Shown here: piece after piece, positions 36,635 to 45,029 of the stretch
Layout of the letters: every line of letters starts with the position of its first letter
Position numbering within the stretch: the stretch's first letter is position 1
Assembly (NCBI GenBank): GCA_001295905.1
Contig: LJHT01000056.1
Coordinates: 1-64,000, forward strand
Source: a beta proteobacterium AAP51
GTDB lineage: Bacteria > Pseudomonadota > Gammaproteobacteria > Burkholderiales > Burkholderiaceae_C
Direction: 5' to 3'
Length of the DNA stretch: 64,000 nt
Translations under genes and position numbers: made by a program
Notes under the pieces: model-generated
Databases searched by the model: none
What the model saw: only the letters and a program-made list of their open reading frames with translations
Told to the model about the DNA's origin: nothing

Positions 36635-38173
36635 GTGAACCGCATCCGTCACACCGCCCTGGCGCTGGCCGCCCTGGCTTTCTGCGCCACGCTGGCCCAG
36701 GCTTCCAGCCACCGCGAGGCGCCTTTCATCACCACGGCGCCCAAGGTCGACGCCACTGATTTCTACATGTTCCGCAGCTACGAGGCGAACCGCAGCGAGT
36801 ACGTGACGCTGATCGCCAACTACCTGCCGCTGCAAGACGCCTACGGCGGCCCGAACTACTTCGCGCTCGACCCCAATGCGCTGTACGAGATCCACATCGA
36901 CAACAACGGCGATGCGCGTGAAGACCTGAGCTTCCAGTTCCGCTTCAGGAACACGCTGGCCAACAACGGCGCGGGCGTGAACCTGACCATCGGCGGCAAG
37001 AGCGTGGGCATACCGCTGGTGCAGGCCGGTGCCGTGGCCAATGTGAACGACGCCAACCTGCAGCTGGCCGAGACCTACACCGTGGCCGTGGTGCGCGGCG
37101 ACCGCCGTCGCGGCACGGTGCAGGCCATCACCGCGGTCAATGGTGGCGCCACCACCTTCGCCAAGCCGGTGGACAACATCGGCGTGAAGACCATCCCCGA
37201 TTACGCCGGCTACGCGGCCAAGCACATCCACAACGTCAACATCCCCGGCTGCAGCATGCCGGCCAAGGTGTTCGTGGGCCAGCGGCAAGACCCCTTCGCG
37301 GTGAACCTGGGCACCATCTTCGACCTCGTGAACGCGCCCGTCAGCGTGATCACCGACCCCGCGCTCATCGGTGCCGCGCCCAACACCATCGCCGACAAGA
37401 ACGTCACCACGCTGGCGCTGGAAGTGCACCGCAGCTGCCTGAAGAGCGGCGAGCAGGGCGACGACGTCATCGGCGGCTGGACGAGCGCCAGCCTGCGCCA
37501 GGCGCGTGTGCTGGACGGCAGCCCGCCTTCGGGCCACCAGGCCAGCGAGAAGACGGGCGGCGCCTGGGTGCAGGTGTCGCGCCTGGGCATGCCGCTGGTC
37601 AACGAGGTGGTCATCGGCCTGAAGGACAAGGACAAGTTCAACGCCAGCCGCCCCAGCGGCGACGGCCAGTTCGCCGACTACGTGACGAACCCGACGCTGC
37701 CGGCGCTGCTGGAAATCGCGCTGGGCGCGCCGGGCATCGCGCCGACGAACTTCCCGCGCACCGACCTCGTCACCACCTTCCTCACCGGCATCAAGGGCGT
37801 GAACCAGCCGCGCACCGTCACGGCCAGCGAAATGCTGCGCCTGAACACGGCCATCGCGCCCGTGCCCTTCGCGCAGCAGAACCGCCTGGGCATCGTCGGC
37901 AACATCCTGGCCGGTGGCAGCGACAACGCCGGCTACCCCAACGGCCGCCGGCCGAAGGACGACGTGGTCGACATCTCGCTGGTGGCCGTGATGGGCGGCC
38001 TGTGCATGGCCAACGGCGACACCGACGCCTTGGGTTTCGGCGCCGCGTGCAAGCCTTCGGCGGTGCCGCTGGGCGCCACCGCTTTCCGCCTGCACGACGC
38101 GGTGGACCAGGCCGTGGTGCCGCTGCTGCCGGGCTTCCCCTACCTGAACACGCCGCTGCCGGGCAGCCGCTGA
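36635..38173 (+). CDS. DUF4331 family secreted protein
   Basis: 512 residues from GTG 36635, preferred over ATG 36620 because GAGGAG lies seven bases upstream of the GTG and would be inside the longer frame. Signal peptide 1-24 ends AQASS. The mature start SSHREAPFIT and DATDFYMFRSYE are hallmarks of DUF4331. NGDAREDLSFQFRF is an Asp-rich, possibly Ca-binding strand. No enzyme motif is evident. It is the first gene after an ECF sigma/anti-sigma pair and is followed by a lipoprotein and a DUF3455 gene. Confidence 0.88.
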   Translation: MNRIRHTALALAALAFCATLAQASSHREAPFITTAPKVDATDFYMFRSYEANRSEYVTLIANYLPLQDAYGGPNYFALDPNALYEIHIDNNGDAREDLSFQFRFRNTLANNGAGVNLTIGGKSVGIPLVQAGAVANVNDANLQLAETYTVAVVRGDRRRGTVQAITAVNGGATTFAKPVDNIGVKTIPDYAGYAAKHIHNVNIPGCSMPAKVFVGQRQDPFAVNLGTIFDLVNAPVSVITDPALIGAAPNTIADKNVTTLALEVHRSCLKSGEQGDDVIGGWTSASLRQARVLDGSPPSGHQASEKTGGAWVQVSRLGMPLVNEVVIGLKDKDKFNASRPSGDGQFADYVTNPTLPALLEIALGAPGIAPTNFPRTDLVTTFLTGIKGVNQPRTVTASEMLRLNTAIAPVPFAQQNRLGIVGNILAGGSDNAGYPNGRRPKDDVVDISLVAVMGGLCMANGDTDALGFGAACKPSAVPLGATAFRLHDAVDQAVVPLLPGFPYLNTPLPGSR

Positions 38174-38183
38174 AAGGAGCGCC

Positions 38184-38480
38184 ATGAACAAGCCCGAACA
38201 TCGTTCGAGGGTGGCGACGGCGCTGTGGCCCGTGGCGGCGCTGGCCCTGGCCAGCGCGCTGGCGGCCTGCGGTGGCAACGACAGCTACGCGCCCGCGCCG
38301 CCGCCACCGCCCGTGGCCGAAGACCCCACCATGGTGCCCACCAGTGCCACGGCCAATGCGGCGGCCTTCAGCACCTATGCCGCGAACCTGGCGCCCAGCG
38401 ACACCACCGAGCCGCTGGTGGTGGGCACGCTGGTGCCGCCTGTCAGCGACACCGAAGAGCCCGTGGCCTTGACGCGCTGA
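38184..38480 (+). CDS. Small hypothetical lipoprotein
   Basis: 98 residues. The N-terminal signal ends in lipobox ALAAC (Cys29), followed by GGND and a Pro-rich linker; the remaining 50 residues are Thr/Ala/Glu-rich and probably flexible. The start follows AAAGGAG closely (seven bases), and the gene begins ten bases after the DUF4331 stop, so it belongs to the same operon. Family not recognised. Confidence 0.75.
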   Translation: MNKPEHRSRVATALWPVAALALASALAACGGNDSYAPAPPPPPVAEDPTMVPTSATANAAAFSTYAANLAPSDTTEPLVVGTLVPPVSDTEEPVALTR

Positions 38481-38536
38481 CGCCCGAAGGCGCCACCGCG
38501 CGCGCTCGTCCAAGGGCCGTGCCCGGCCCTGCTTCC

Positions 38537-38569
38537 GAACCCGCCCGGCCTTCGCAAGAGGGCGGGTTC
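38537..38569 (+). terminator. 10-bp stem-loop between the lipoprotein and DUF3455 genes
   Basis: GAACCCGCCC - 13-base loop - GGGCGGGTTC, followed by GACTTCCTTTCC. The perfect arms and moderately T-rich tail suggest a partial terminator, which would lower expression of the DUF3455 gene or end the upstream operon. Confidence 0.55.
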
Positions 38570-38602
38570 GACTTCCTTTCCACTTTCCATGGAGCCTTTC
38601 CC

Positions 38603-39175
38603 ATGCAGAAAACCAAGCTGTCTTCCCTGTCCCTGGCCGGCCTTGCGGCCGCCGCGCTGCTCTCGGCCTGTGCCGGCACCCTGGACGGCATGCCCACCTC
38701 GATTCCCATGTTCAGCCAGGCCGCGCTGCCCGCGGCCGTGCAGGTGCCGGCCGGACACCGCGTGGTGCTGGAAACCGTGGGCGTGGGCCAGATCACCTAC
38801 GAATGCCGCGAGAAGGCGGCGATGGCCGGCCAGTTCGAGTGGGTCTTCGCCGGCCCTGAGGCCACGCTGCAAGACCGCCAGGGCCGCGCGTTGGGCCGCT
38901 ACTTCGGCCCGCCGGCCACCTGGGCGCTGAACGACGGCTCGGCCCTCACTGCCACGCAGCTGGCCGTGGCCCCGGCGGCGGCCGGCAGCATTCCGCTGCA
39001 GCTGGTGAAGGCCAATCCGGCCACCGGCAGCGGCGCGCTGGTGGGCGTGACGCACATCCAGCGCGTGGCCACGCGCGGCGGCGTCGCCCCGGCGCTGCCC
39101 TGCGGCATGGCCGAGAAGGGCCGCAAGGAGATCGTGAAGTACCAGGCCGACTACATCTTCTGGAAGGCCGCCTGA
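38603..39175 (+). CDS. DUF3455 family lipoprotein
   Basis: 190 residues; GGAG lies eight bases before ATG 38603. Lipoprotein signal with lipobox LLSAC (Cys23). The DUF3455 core is seen in VPAGHRVVLETVGVGQITYEC, GPEATLQDRQGRALGRYF, PPATWALNDGSA and GVTHIQRVATRGGVAP. Function is unknown for the family. Its position after the DUF4331 gene suggests that both act together in the cell envelope under the upstream ECF system. Confidence 0.88.
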   Translation: MQKTKLSSLSLAGLAAAALLSACAGTLDGMPTSIPMFSQAALPAAVQVPAGHRVVLETVGVGQITYECREKAAMAGQFEWVFAGPEATLQDRQGRALGRYFGPPATWALNDGSALTATQLAVAPAAAGSIPLQLVKANPATGSGALVGVTHIQRVATRGGVAPALPCGMAEKGRKEIVKYQADYIFWKAA

Positions 39176-39191
39176 AGCGAGGGGGCGCCGC

Positions 39192-39683
39192 TCAAGCGCC
39201 GAAGGACAGCAGGCCCTTGAGGCTCAGCACCAGCAGCAGGTAGCGGCCGCCCTTGCCCACGGCAATCCAGAACAGGCATTGCCAGAAGGGCATGCGGAAC
39301 CAGCCGGCAGCCAGCACGAGCGCGTCGCCCACCAGCGGCAGGATGGACAGCACCAGCGCCGGCGGCCCCAGGCGCCGCAGTTTCTGGATGAGCGGCTTGT
39401 CTTCGTCCACGCGCACGCGCTGGAAGCGCTCATAACCCTGGCGCCCGGCCAGGCCCATGCCGAAGGTGAGCACGGCGCCGCAGAGGTTGCCGCAGGTGGC
39501 CACCAGCAGCGCCGTCCAGGCCAGTTCGGGGTAGGCGGTGACCAGGGCCGTCATCACCACCTCGCTGCTGCCAGGCAGCACGGTGGCCGAGAGAAAAGCC
39601 GAGAAGAACAGGCCCCAGAGGCCGGCGCTGGGGCTCATCCAGGTCTGCAGCCAGTCGGAGACCTGGGAAATCCATTCCATCAT
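39192..39683 (-). CDS. YqaA/DedA-like (SNARE-associated type) membrane protein
   Basis: 163 residues with about four membrane segments. SATVLPGSSEVVMTALV and GNLCGAVLTFGMGLAGR match the YqaA branch of the VTT/DedA superfamily, and GDALVLAAGWFRMPFWQ the conserved second half. These proteins are thought to act in lipid scrambling or proton-coupled transport. The gene converges on the DUF3455 gene, with 16 bases between stops. A second in-frame ATG at 39680 is possible. Confidence 0.85.
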   Translation of the reverse strand: MMEWISQVSDWLQTWMSPSAGLWGLFFSAFLSATVLPGSSEVVMTALVTAYPELAWTALLVATCGNLCGAVLTFGMGLAGRQGYERFQRVRVDEDKPLIQKLRRLGPPALVLSILPLVGDALVLAAGWFRMPFWQCLFWIAVGKGGRYLLLVLSLKGLLSFGA

Positions 39684-39777
39684 GGGGCGGGACGCATTGG
39701 GTGTGACGGGGTCGCTAGTGTTTCACGCCGCAATGCTTAGCATGGGGCCCCTCTTCACACAGCGCGAAGGAGCTGTC

Positions 39778-40389
39778 ATGTTCAAGAAGCTGGCTTCCGA
39801 GGCCCTGGGCCTCAGCGACATCGGCGTCATCGTTCCGGCCTCCGACTACAACAAGGTCGACGCCGACGACTACCTCTTCAGTGAAGACGGGGAGAAGATC
39901 TTCTTCCTCATCAAGTCGAAGAAGGACGAGTACTGCTTCACCAACCTCGCCCTCATCCACGTGGATGGCGATTCGGCCGTGTCGTCCAAGCGCACCATCC
40001 GCCGCTACGACTTCGCCAGCCATGCGCTGACCGACGTGACGCTGGAAACCGCCGGCACCATCGACATGGACATCGAGCTGAAGTTCACTGTGGATGGCGG
40101 CGTGAAGTTCAGCATCGACGTGCGCAAGAGCTTCATCGAGCAGCTGAAGGACATCTACAAGGCGCTGATCACCATCGGCCGCATCCAGCAGCGCGACGAA
40201 CAGGCGCGTGCGAATGCGCGTGACTGCCTGCAGGTGGCCGGCTCCATCTACAAGGTCAACACCCTGGCCGCCGAAGACACCGTGGCGCAGCAGTTCAACA
40301 CGCTGCTGTCGCACTACAACGCCGCCGTGCTGGAGCGCTACACGCGCCGCGATTACGGCGCCGTCTTCGAACGCTATATCCATGCCTGA
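39778..40389 (+). CDS. Bacterial PH-domain (YvbH-like) cytosolic protein
   Basis: 203 residues; AAGGAG lies six bases before ATG 39778. No signal peptide or membrane segment. DADDYLFSEDGEKIFFLIKSKKDEYCFTNLALIHVDG reads as the strands of a bacterial PH_1 domain, followed by AVSSKRTIRRYDF and a C-terminal helical part with KDIYKALITIGRIQQ. The B. subtilis counterpart YvbH has no known role. It is more AT-rich and acidic than its neighbours in its first half. Confidence 0.78.
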   Translation: MFKKLASEALGLSDIGVIVPASDYNKVDADDYLFSEDGEKIFFLIKSKKDEYCFTNLALIHVDGDSAVSSKRTIRRYDFASHALTDVTLETAGTIDMDIELKFTVDGGVKFSIDVRKSFIEQLKDIYKALITIGRIQQRDEQARANARDCLQVAGSIYKVNTLAAEDTVAQQFNTLLSHYNAAVLERYTRRDYGAVFERYIHA

Positions 40390-40425
40390 GCCCGCGCGTG
40401 CAAAGCCGGAAGGCTTTGCACGGCG

Positions 40426-40638
40426 TCACCAGTTGTCGACCGGTTTGGCGGCGTCGCTGGTCGCTTCGTGGACTTGCAGGAACTGCGTGGCCGTGGTGTT
40501 CACGGTCACGCTCACCCCCGCAGCGATCTTGCCGCGCTTCACCAGCGTGTGCGTGGCACCGTCGGCCCCGGTTTCATAGAGCTCGAGGATCAGGTTCGCG
40601 TCACGGGGCCCCGTGCACTGGATCTGTATGGAGGCCAT
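40426..40638 (-). CDS. Small hypothetical protein, 70 aa
   Basis: The ATG at 40638 opens a compact sequence (MASIQIQCTGPRDAN) with alternating hydrophobic strands and ending in Trp, with no signal or membrane segment. No family recognised. It is divergent from the aceE-type gene (start 40729) and convergent with the PH-domain gene. The ribosome site is weak (GAAAGA). Codon use is like that of real genes. Confidence 0.6.
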   Translation of the reverse strand: MASIQIQCTGPRDANLILELYETGADGATHTLVKRGKIAAGVSVTVNTTATQFLQVHEATSDAAKPVDNW

Positions 40639-40728
40639 GTCTTTCGGGCTTTCAGGTTTTGGCGATGAGGCGCGACTGTAGAGGCAGCCGATGTCGCCGC
40701 GCCACACAATGTGCGCCTGGAGCCCCCC

Positions 40729-43380
40729 ATGAACGCACCCGAAGCCCTGCCGCCCGGCCACAGCCCGCCTGAACTCGACACCGACCCCGAGGAAACGCGC
40801 GAATGGCGCGAAGCCCTGCAGGCGGTGGTGGAAGAGGCCGGCCCCGAGCGCGGCCTTTTCCTCATCGAGCAGCTGCAAGACCTGGCCCAGCAACAGGGCA
40901 TGGTGCCGCACTTGCAGCCGTTTTCGGCCTACCGCAACAGCATCCCGCTGGCGCGCCAGGGCGCCTACCCCGGCGACCTGCGCACCGAAGAGCGCCTGAC
41001 GGCCGTGATGCGCTGGAACGCGCTGGCCATGGTGGTGCGCGCCAACGAAGCGCACGGCGAACTCGGCGGCCACATCGCCAGCTACGCCAGCGCGGCCGAG
41101 ATCTTCGAGGTCGGCTTCAACCACTTCTTTCAGGGCAGCGCCTGCGGCCAGCGCAGCGACCTCGTCTACTTCCAGCCGCACAGCGCGCCGGGCGTTTACT
41201 CGCGCGCCTTCCTCGAAGGGCGTTTGAGCGAAGGGCAGCTGGCGCGTTATCGGCAAGAGATACAAGGCGAAGACGGCACCGATGAAGGCGGCCTGTGCAG
41301 CTACCCGCACCCCTGGCTGATGCCCGAGTTCTGGCAGTTCCCCACCGGCAGCATGGGCCTGGGGCCGATCAACGCCGTGTACCAGGCGCGCTTCATGCGC
41401 TACCTCACCGCACGCGGTTTGCTCGACTGCAGCACGCGGCGCGTGTGGGGCGTGTTCGGCGACGGCGAGATGGACGAGCCCGAGTCCATCGCCGGCCTCA
41501 CGCTGGCCGCGCGCGAGAAGCTCTGCAACCTCACCTTCATCGTCAACTGCAACCTGCAGCGCCTGGACGGCCCGGTGCGTGGCAACGGGCAGATCATTCA
41601 AGAGCTGGAGGCGCTGTTCACCGGCGCCGGTTGGCACGTCATCAAGGTGCTGTGGGGCAGCGAGTGGGACGCGCTCTTCGCGCGCGACACCGAGCACGTG
41701 CTGCTGCGTGCGCTCAGCCGCACGGTGGACGGTCAATACCAGACGCTGGGTGCGAACGACGGCGCCTACAACATCGAGCACTTCTTCCGGCAAGACCCGG
41801 CGGTGCAGAAGCTCGTGGCCCACATGAGCGAGGCCGAGATCGATGGCCTGAAGCGCGGCGGGCACGATTTCAGGAAGCTCTACGCTGCCTTCGCCGAGGC
41901 GCGCGACCACCGTGGCCGGCCCACCGTCATCCTGGCCAAGACCAAGAAGGGCTACGGCATGGGCGGCGCCGGTGAAAGCCGCATGACGGCGCACCAGGCC
42001 AAGAAGCTGGACCTGGAGGCCGTGAAGGCCTTCCGCGACCGCTTCGCGCTGCCGCTCAGCGACGAAGACGTGGCCGCGCTGCGCTTCCTGAAACCCGCCG
42101 ACGACAGCGCCGAGATGCGCTACCTGCGCCAGCGGCGCGAAGCCCTCGGCGGCCCGCTGCCGAAGCGCAACGGCGCGGCCCCCGTGCTGCCCGTGCCGCC
42201 GCTCTCGGCCTGGGGCGAGTTCGCAGTGAAGGCCGAGGGCAAGGAGATGAGCACCACCATGGCCGCGGTGCGCATGCTGGGCAACCTGCTGAAGGACCCG
42301 ACGCTCGGCCCGCGCATCGTGCCCATCGTCGCCGACGAGGCGCGCACCTTCGGCATGGCCAGCCTCTTCCGCCAGGTGGGCATCTACGCACCCGAGGGCC
42401 AGCACTACGAGCCCGAAGACCGCGACACGATGCTGTACTACCGCGAAACGCGCGACGGCCAGCTGCTCGAAGAAGGCATCAACGAAGCCGGCGCGCTCAG
42501 CAGCTGGATCGCCGCGGCCACCAGCTACAGCGTGCACGGCCTGCCCATGCTGCCGGTCTACATCTACTACTCGATGTTCGGCTTCCAGCGCGTGGGCGAC
42601 CTCATCTGGGCCGCGGCCGACCAGCGTTCACGCGGCCTGCTCTTCGGCGCCACCGCCGGCCGCACCACGCTGGGCGGCGAGGGCCTGCAGCACCAGGACG
42701 GCAGCAGCCTGCTGGTGGCCAGCACCGTGCCCAACTGCGTGGCCTGGGACCCGGGCTTCGCGGGCGAACTCGCGGTCATCCTGCAGCACGCGATGAACCG
42801 CATGCTGGTGCAGCAGCACGACGAGTTCCATTACGTGGTGATGGGCAACGAGAACCACGCCATGCCCAGCCTGCCGGCCGGTGTGGAAGACGACCTGCTG
42901 CGCGGCCTGTACCGGTTGCAGGTTTTCGGCGAAGGCCCGGCGCGGGTGCGCCTGCTCGGCTCGGGCGCCATCCTGCGCGAGGTGCTGAAGGCGGGGCAGC
43001 AGCTGCATGAACAGCACGGCATCGCCTGCGAGGTGTTCAGCGCCACCAGCTACAGCGAACTGGCGCGCGAGGCGCAGGCCCTGCAGCGGCTGGACCGTTC
43101 GCAGCCGCTGCCGCTGAACGCCGAGGCGCTGCAGGCCCACGCGCCGCGCCGCCTGAGCCACGTGCAGCGCCTGCTGGCCGGCCCGGCACCCGTGGTGGCG
43201 GCCAGCGACTACGTGCGCGCCTGGCCGCAGCTGATCACCGAGTACGTCGACGCGAAGATGGTCACGCTGGGCACCGACGGCTTCGGCCGCAGCGACACCC
43301 GCGCGCGGCTGCGCCGGCATTTCGAGGTGGATGCGCCCGCCGTGGTGGCGGCGGCGCTGGAAGTGTTGCGCCGCGGGTAA
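40729..43380 (+). CDS. Homodimeric-type 2-oxoacid (pyruvate) dehydrogenase E1
   Basis: 883 residues; TGGAG precedes ATG 40729. It matches AceE along its length: LGGHIASYAS, FWQFPTGSMGLGPI, the thiamine-diphosphate motif GDGEMDEPES (244-253) with N in NCNLQRLDGPV, YYSMFGFQRVGDLIWAA, and LGTDGFGRSDTRARLRRHFEVD at the end. It lacks the last 20-25 residues of E. coli AceE. No aceF or lpd gene follows, so it is an orphan E1, perhaps the MdeB-like form linked to 2-oxobutyrate from methionine breakdown rather than the housekeeping pyruvate enzyme. The E1 class is certain; the substrate is not. Confidence 0.88.
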   Translation: MNAPEALPPGHSPPELDTDPEETREWREALQAVVEEAGPERGLFLIEQLQDLAQQQGMVPHLQPFSAYRNSIPLARQGAYPGDLRTEERLTAVMRWNALAMVVRANEAHGELGGHIASYASAAEIFEVGFNHFFQGSACGQRSDLVYFQPHSAPGVYSRAFLEGRLSEGQLARYRQEIQGEDGTDEGGLCSYPHPWLMPEFWQFPTGSMGLGPINAVYQARFMRYLTARGLLDCSTRRVWGVFGDGEMDEPESIAGLTLAAREKLCNLTFIVNCNLQRLDGPVRGNGQIIQELEALFTGAGWHVIKVLWGSEWDALFARDTEHVLLRALSRTVDGQYQTLGANDGAYNIEHFFRQDPAVQKLVAHMSEAEIDGLKRGGHDFRKLYAAFAEARDHRGRPTVILAKTKKGYGMGGAGESRMTAHQAKKLDLEAVKAFRDRFALPLSDEDVAALRFLKPADDSAEMRYLRQRREALGGPLPKRNGAAPVLPVPPLSAWGEFAVKAEGKEMSTTMAAVRMLGNLLKDPTLGPRIVPIVADEARTFGMASLFRQVGIYAPEGQHYEPEDRDTMLYYRETRDGQLLEEGINEAGALSSWIAAATSYSVHGLPMLPVYIYYSMFGFQRVGDLIWAAADQRSRGLLFGATAGRTTLGGEGLQHQDGSSLLVASTVPNCVAWDPGFAGELAVILQHAMNRMLVQQHDEFHYVVMGNENHAMPSLPAGVEDDLLRGLYRLQVFGEGPARVRLLGSGAILREVLKAGQQLHEQHGIACEVFSATSYSELAREAQALQRLDRSQPLPLNAEALQAHAPRRLSHVQRLLAGPAPVVAASDYVRAWPQLITEYVDAKMVTLGTDGFGRSDTRARLRRHFEVDAPAVVAAALEVLRRG

Positions 43381-43389
43381 CCCTGTGCT

Positions 43390-43409
43390 TGTGCACAGTA
43401 CTGTGCACA
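43390..43409. promoter_or_regulatory. Perfect 20-base palindrome TGTGCACAGTACTGTGCACA
   Basis: Fully self-complementary and much less GC-rich than its surroundings, lying ten bases after the aceE-type stop and 44 bases before the 27-residue ORF. The form (two TGTGCAC half-sites) fits an operator for a dimeric regulator such as GntR or LacI types. The regulator is not known. Confidence 0.5.
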
Positions 43410-43453
43410 CATACAGTTCGGCCCTGTTCTGCATTCCAGAGAAGAGAGCCGCC

Positions 43454-43537
43454 ATGCGACCTGCCCTGCGCCAGCACTACCGCCCCGACAGCCTGCGCGT
43501 GCCCGTGTGGCTGCGCCGCGTGTGGGCCTGGTTCTGA
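43454..43537 (+). CDS. 27-residue basic/aromatic small protein candidate
   Basis: ATG 43454 is preceded by GAAGAGAG. The product is basic and ends VWLRRVWAWF, a Trp-rich amphipathic tail that might touch membranes. 24 of 26 sense codons end in G or C, as in real genes here. It has its own leader with a 20-base palindrome and its stop codon runs directly into a terminator-like repeat. No family recognised; a chance ORF cannot be excluded. Confidence 0.5.
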   Translation: MRPALRQHYRPDSLRVPVWLRRVWAWF

Positions 43538-43580
43538 GCGCTCCCAGGGCCGGGCTGCGCCCAGCCCGCCCCCCGCGGGG
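43533..43580 (+). repeat. Terminator-like repeat, copy A (inverted relative to copy B)
   Basis: Begins with the last codon and stop of the small ORF (TTCTGAGCG) and continues CCCAGGGCCGGGCTGCGCCC then AGCCCGCCCCCCGCGG. The core CGGGCTG-CGCC-CAGCCCG is a hairpin. The same sequence occurs on the other strand at 46386-46431, again starting at a TTC-TGA stop. Confidence 0.65.
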
Positions 43581-43586
43581 GTTCAA

Positions 43587-43610
43587 GGTGCCCGGCAAAG
43601 CCGGTTCACC
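43587..43610. terminator. Hairpin at the convergent end of the flavoprotein gene
   Basis: GGTG-C-CCGGC-AAA-GCCGG-TT-CACC, a stem with small mismatches 16 bases beyond the flavoprotein stop (43626). With repeat copy A it makes a double-hairpin barrier between convergent genes. Confidence 0.4.
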
Positions 43611-43625
43611 CAGAGAGCGACTGCT

Positions 43626-44654
43626 TCAGCCGTCCTGAAGCACCCGGCGGGCCAGCGCCTCGCCACTGAGCCAGGCCCGTTCCACGCCTTCGGGCAAAGC
43701 TTCGGGTGAAGCTGCTGGTGAAGGGCTGCCGGCGGGCACGCCGCCCCAGGCGTCGCCGCAGCTGCCTAGGCGCAGCGTGGCGTCCCAGCCGCAGGCGCCG
43801 GGTGCCGGGGCCACCACCTGGGCATAGCGCCAGCGGTGTGCCACGGCATGCGGCGCCGGCCCGTCGCGGCCGGTGTGGGCCGCCAGGGCCTGCTGCAGCC
43901 TTGCTGCGGCTTCCTCTGCCGTCAGCTCCAGGTGCGCTGCGCTCCAGGCGGGGGTGGCGTGCAGCACCCAGCGCTGCCAGGGCGTTGCCGGGTGCGCTGG
44001 CCCGCCCGGCAGGCTGCTGACGTCCACCACCTCGGCCAGCACGCCTTGCGCGGCCAGCGCAGGCAACGCCAAGGGGCTTGGCAGGGCCGGGGCCTGGTCG
44101 GCCGGCCAGGCCAGCATCAGGGTCCAGCAGGGCTGGCCGTGCACGTCGGCCAGTGCCTGCTGCAGCAGCGCGCTGGCGCTGCACAGCGGCCGCGCCTGCT
44201 CGGCCGGCACGGCCAGCAGCAGCACCTCGAAACGCTCGGGCAGCGCGCCGTGTTCGGCCGTGGCCAGCAGCCACAGGCCTTCGGCATCACGCAAGGGCGG
44301 CAGCACGGTGTGTTCGGTGCGCAGCGCCAGGCCCTGGGCCAGCTGGCGGGCCAGGGCGTTCATCGTCGGCAGGCCGTGGCCGCGGCCGGTGGCGCCGGCT
44401 TGTTCCCAGCCGTGTACCCAGCCTTGTGCGGCCCAGTGCAGAAAGGCCTCGCGGAAGGCCGGCCCCTGCACCGCAAAGCTGGCCACGCCGTGGTGGAAGG
44501 GCCCCGTTTCACTGCGCCGGGTGGCGCAACGGCCGCCCGGGCCGCGACTTTTTTCGAACACGGTGACCGCATGGCCGGCCGCGGCCAGCCGGCCGGCCGC
44601 CGTCAGCCCGGCGATGCCGGCGCCGATGACGGCCACACGAAGAGCAGCAGGCAT
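43626..44654 (-). CDS. Renalase-like FAD-dependent oxidoreductase
   Basis: 342 residues. The N-terminal dinucleotide-binding motif is VIGAGIAGLTAAGRLAAAGHAVTVFEKSRGPGGRCATRR compressed into the Rossmann start, typical of COG3380/renalase-type amine-oxidase-fold enzymes. A later LRLGSCGDAWGG is the second FAD contact. There is no signal peptide. Bacterial renalases reoxidise wrongly reduced isomers of NAD(P)H; the substrate here is not proven. It follows a 66-residue gene by 12 bases. Confidence 0.85.
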   Translation of the reverse strand: MPAALRVAVIGAGIAGLTAAGRLAAAGHAVTVFEKSRGPGGRCATRRSETGPFHHGVASFAVQGPAFREAFLHWAAQGWVHGWEQAGATGRGHGLPTMNALARQLAQGLALRTEHTVLPPLRDAEGLWLLATAEHGALPERFEVLLLAVPAEQARPLCSASALLQQALADVHGQPCWTLMLAWPADQAPALPSPLALPALAAQGVLAEVVDVSSLPGGPAHPATPWQRWVLHATPAWSAAHLELTAEEAAARLQQALAAHTGRDGPAPHAVAHRWRYAQVVAPAPGACGWDATLRLGSCGDAWGGVPAGSPSPAASPEALPEGVERAWLSGEALARRVLQDG

Positions 44655-44666
44655 GCGCAGGGGCCC

Positions 44667-44867
44667 TCAGGCTTCGAACAAAGGCGGCTGCTGCAGTTCG
44701 GCGTCGAGGTTCATCAGCACGCTGGCCAGCGACAGCGCCCGCCACAAGGGCTCAGGCATCTGCAGGATGGCCTCGGGCGTGCGCGCTTCGGCGATGTAGG
44801 CGCCGATGTCGTGGTGCTGTTCGGGCGACAGCAGCCGCAGGGTGAGCATCTCGTCGAGGGTCTTCAC
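44667..44867 (-). CDS. Small conserved-looking protein, 66 aa
   Basis: GTG 44867 is chosen because AAGGAG lies six bases upstream; the frame is open further but is Pro/Arg-rich noise. The protein (MKTLDEMLTLRLLSPEQHHD...) is acidic, helical and has no signal peptide. It lies 12 bases upstream of the flavoprotein gene, so the two are likely co-expressed. No family recognised. Confidence 0.65.
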   Translation of the reverse strand: MKTLDEMLTLRLLSPEQHHDIGAYIAEARTPEAILQMPEPLWRALSLASVLMNLDAELQQPPLFEA

Positions 44868-45029
44868 GGGGCTCCTTCCTTCACGGCGGTTCGCGGCCGG
44901 CGGCGCACGGCGCTGCTTCGCTGGGCATTGTCGCGGCGGCTGCGCGGGCGTGCTCGCGCGGGGCTGATGCTGCGGGGCTGATGCCACGTGGCCCCAGGGC
45001 TGCCGTGTGCCGATGGCCAGACCACCCGC

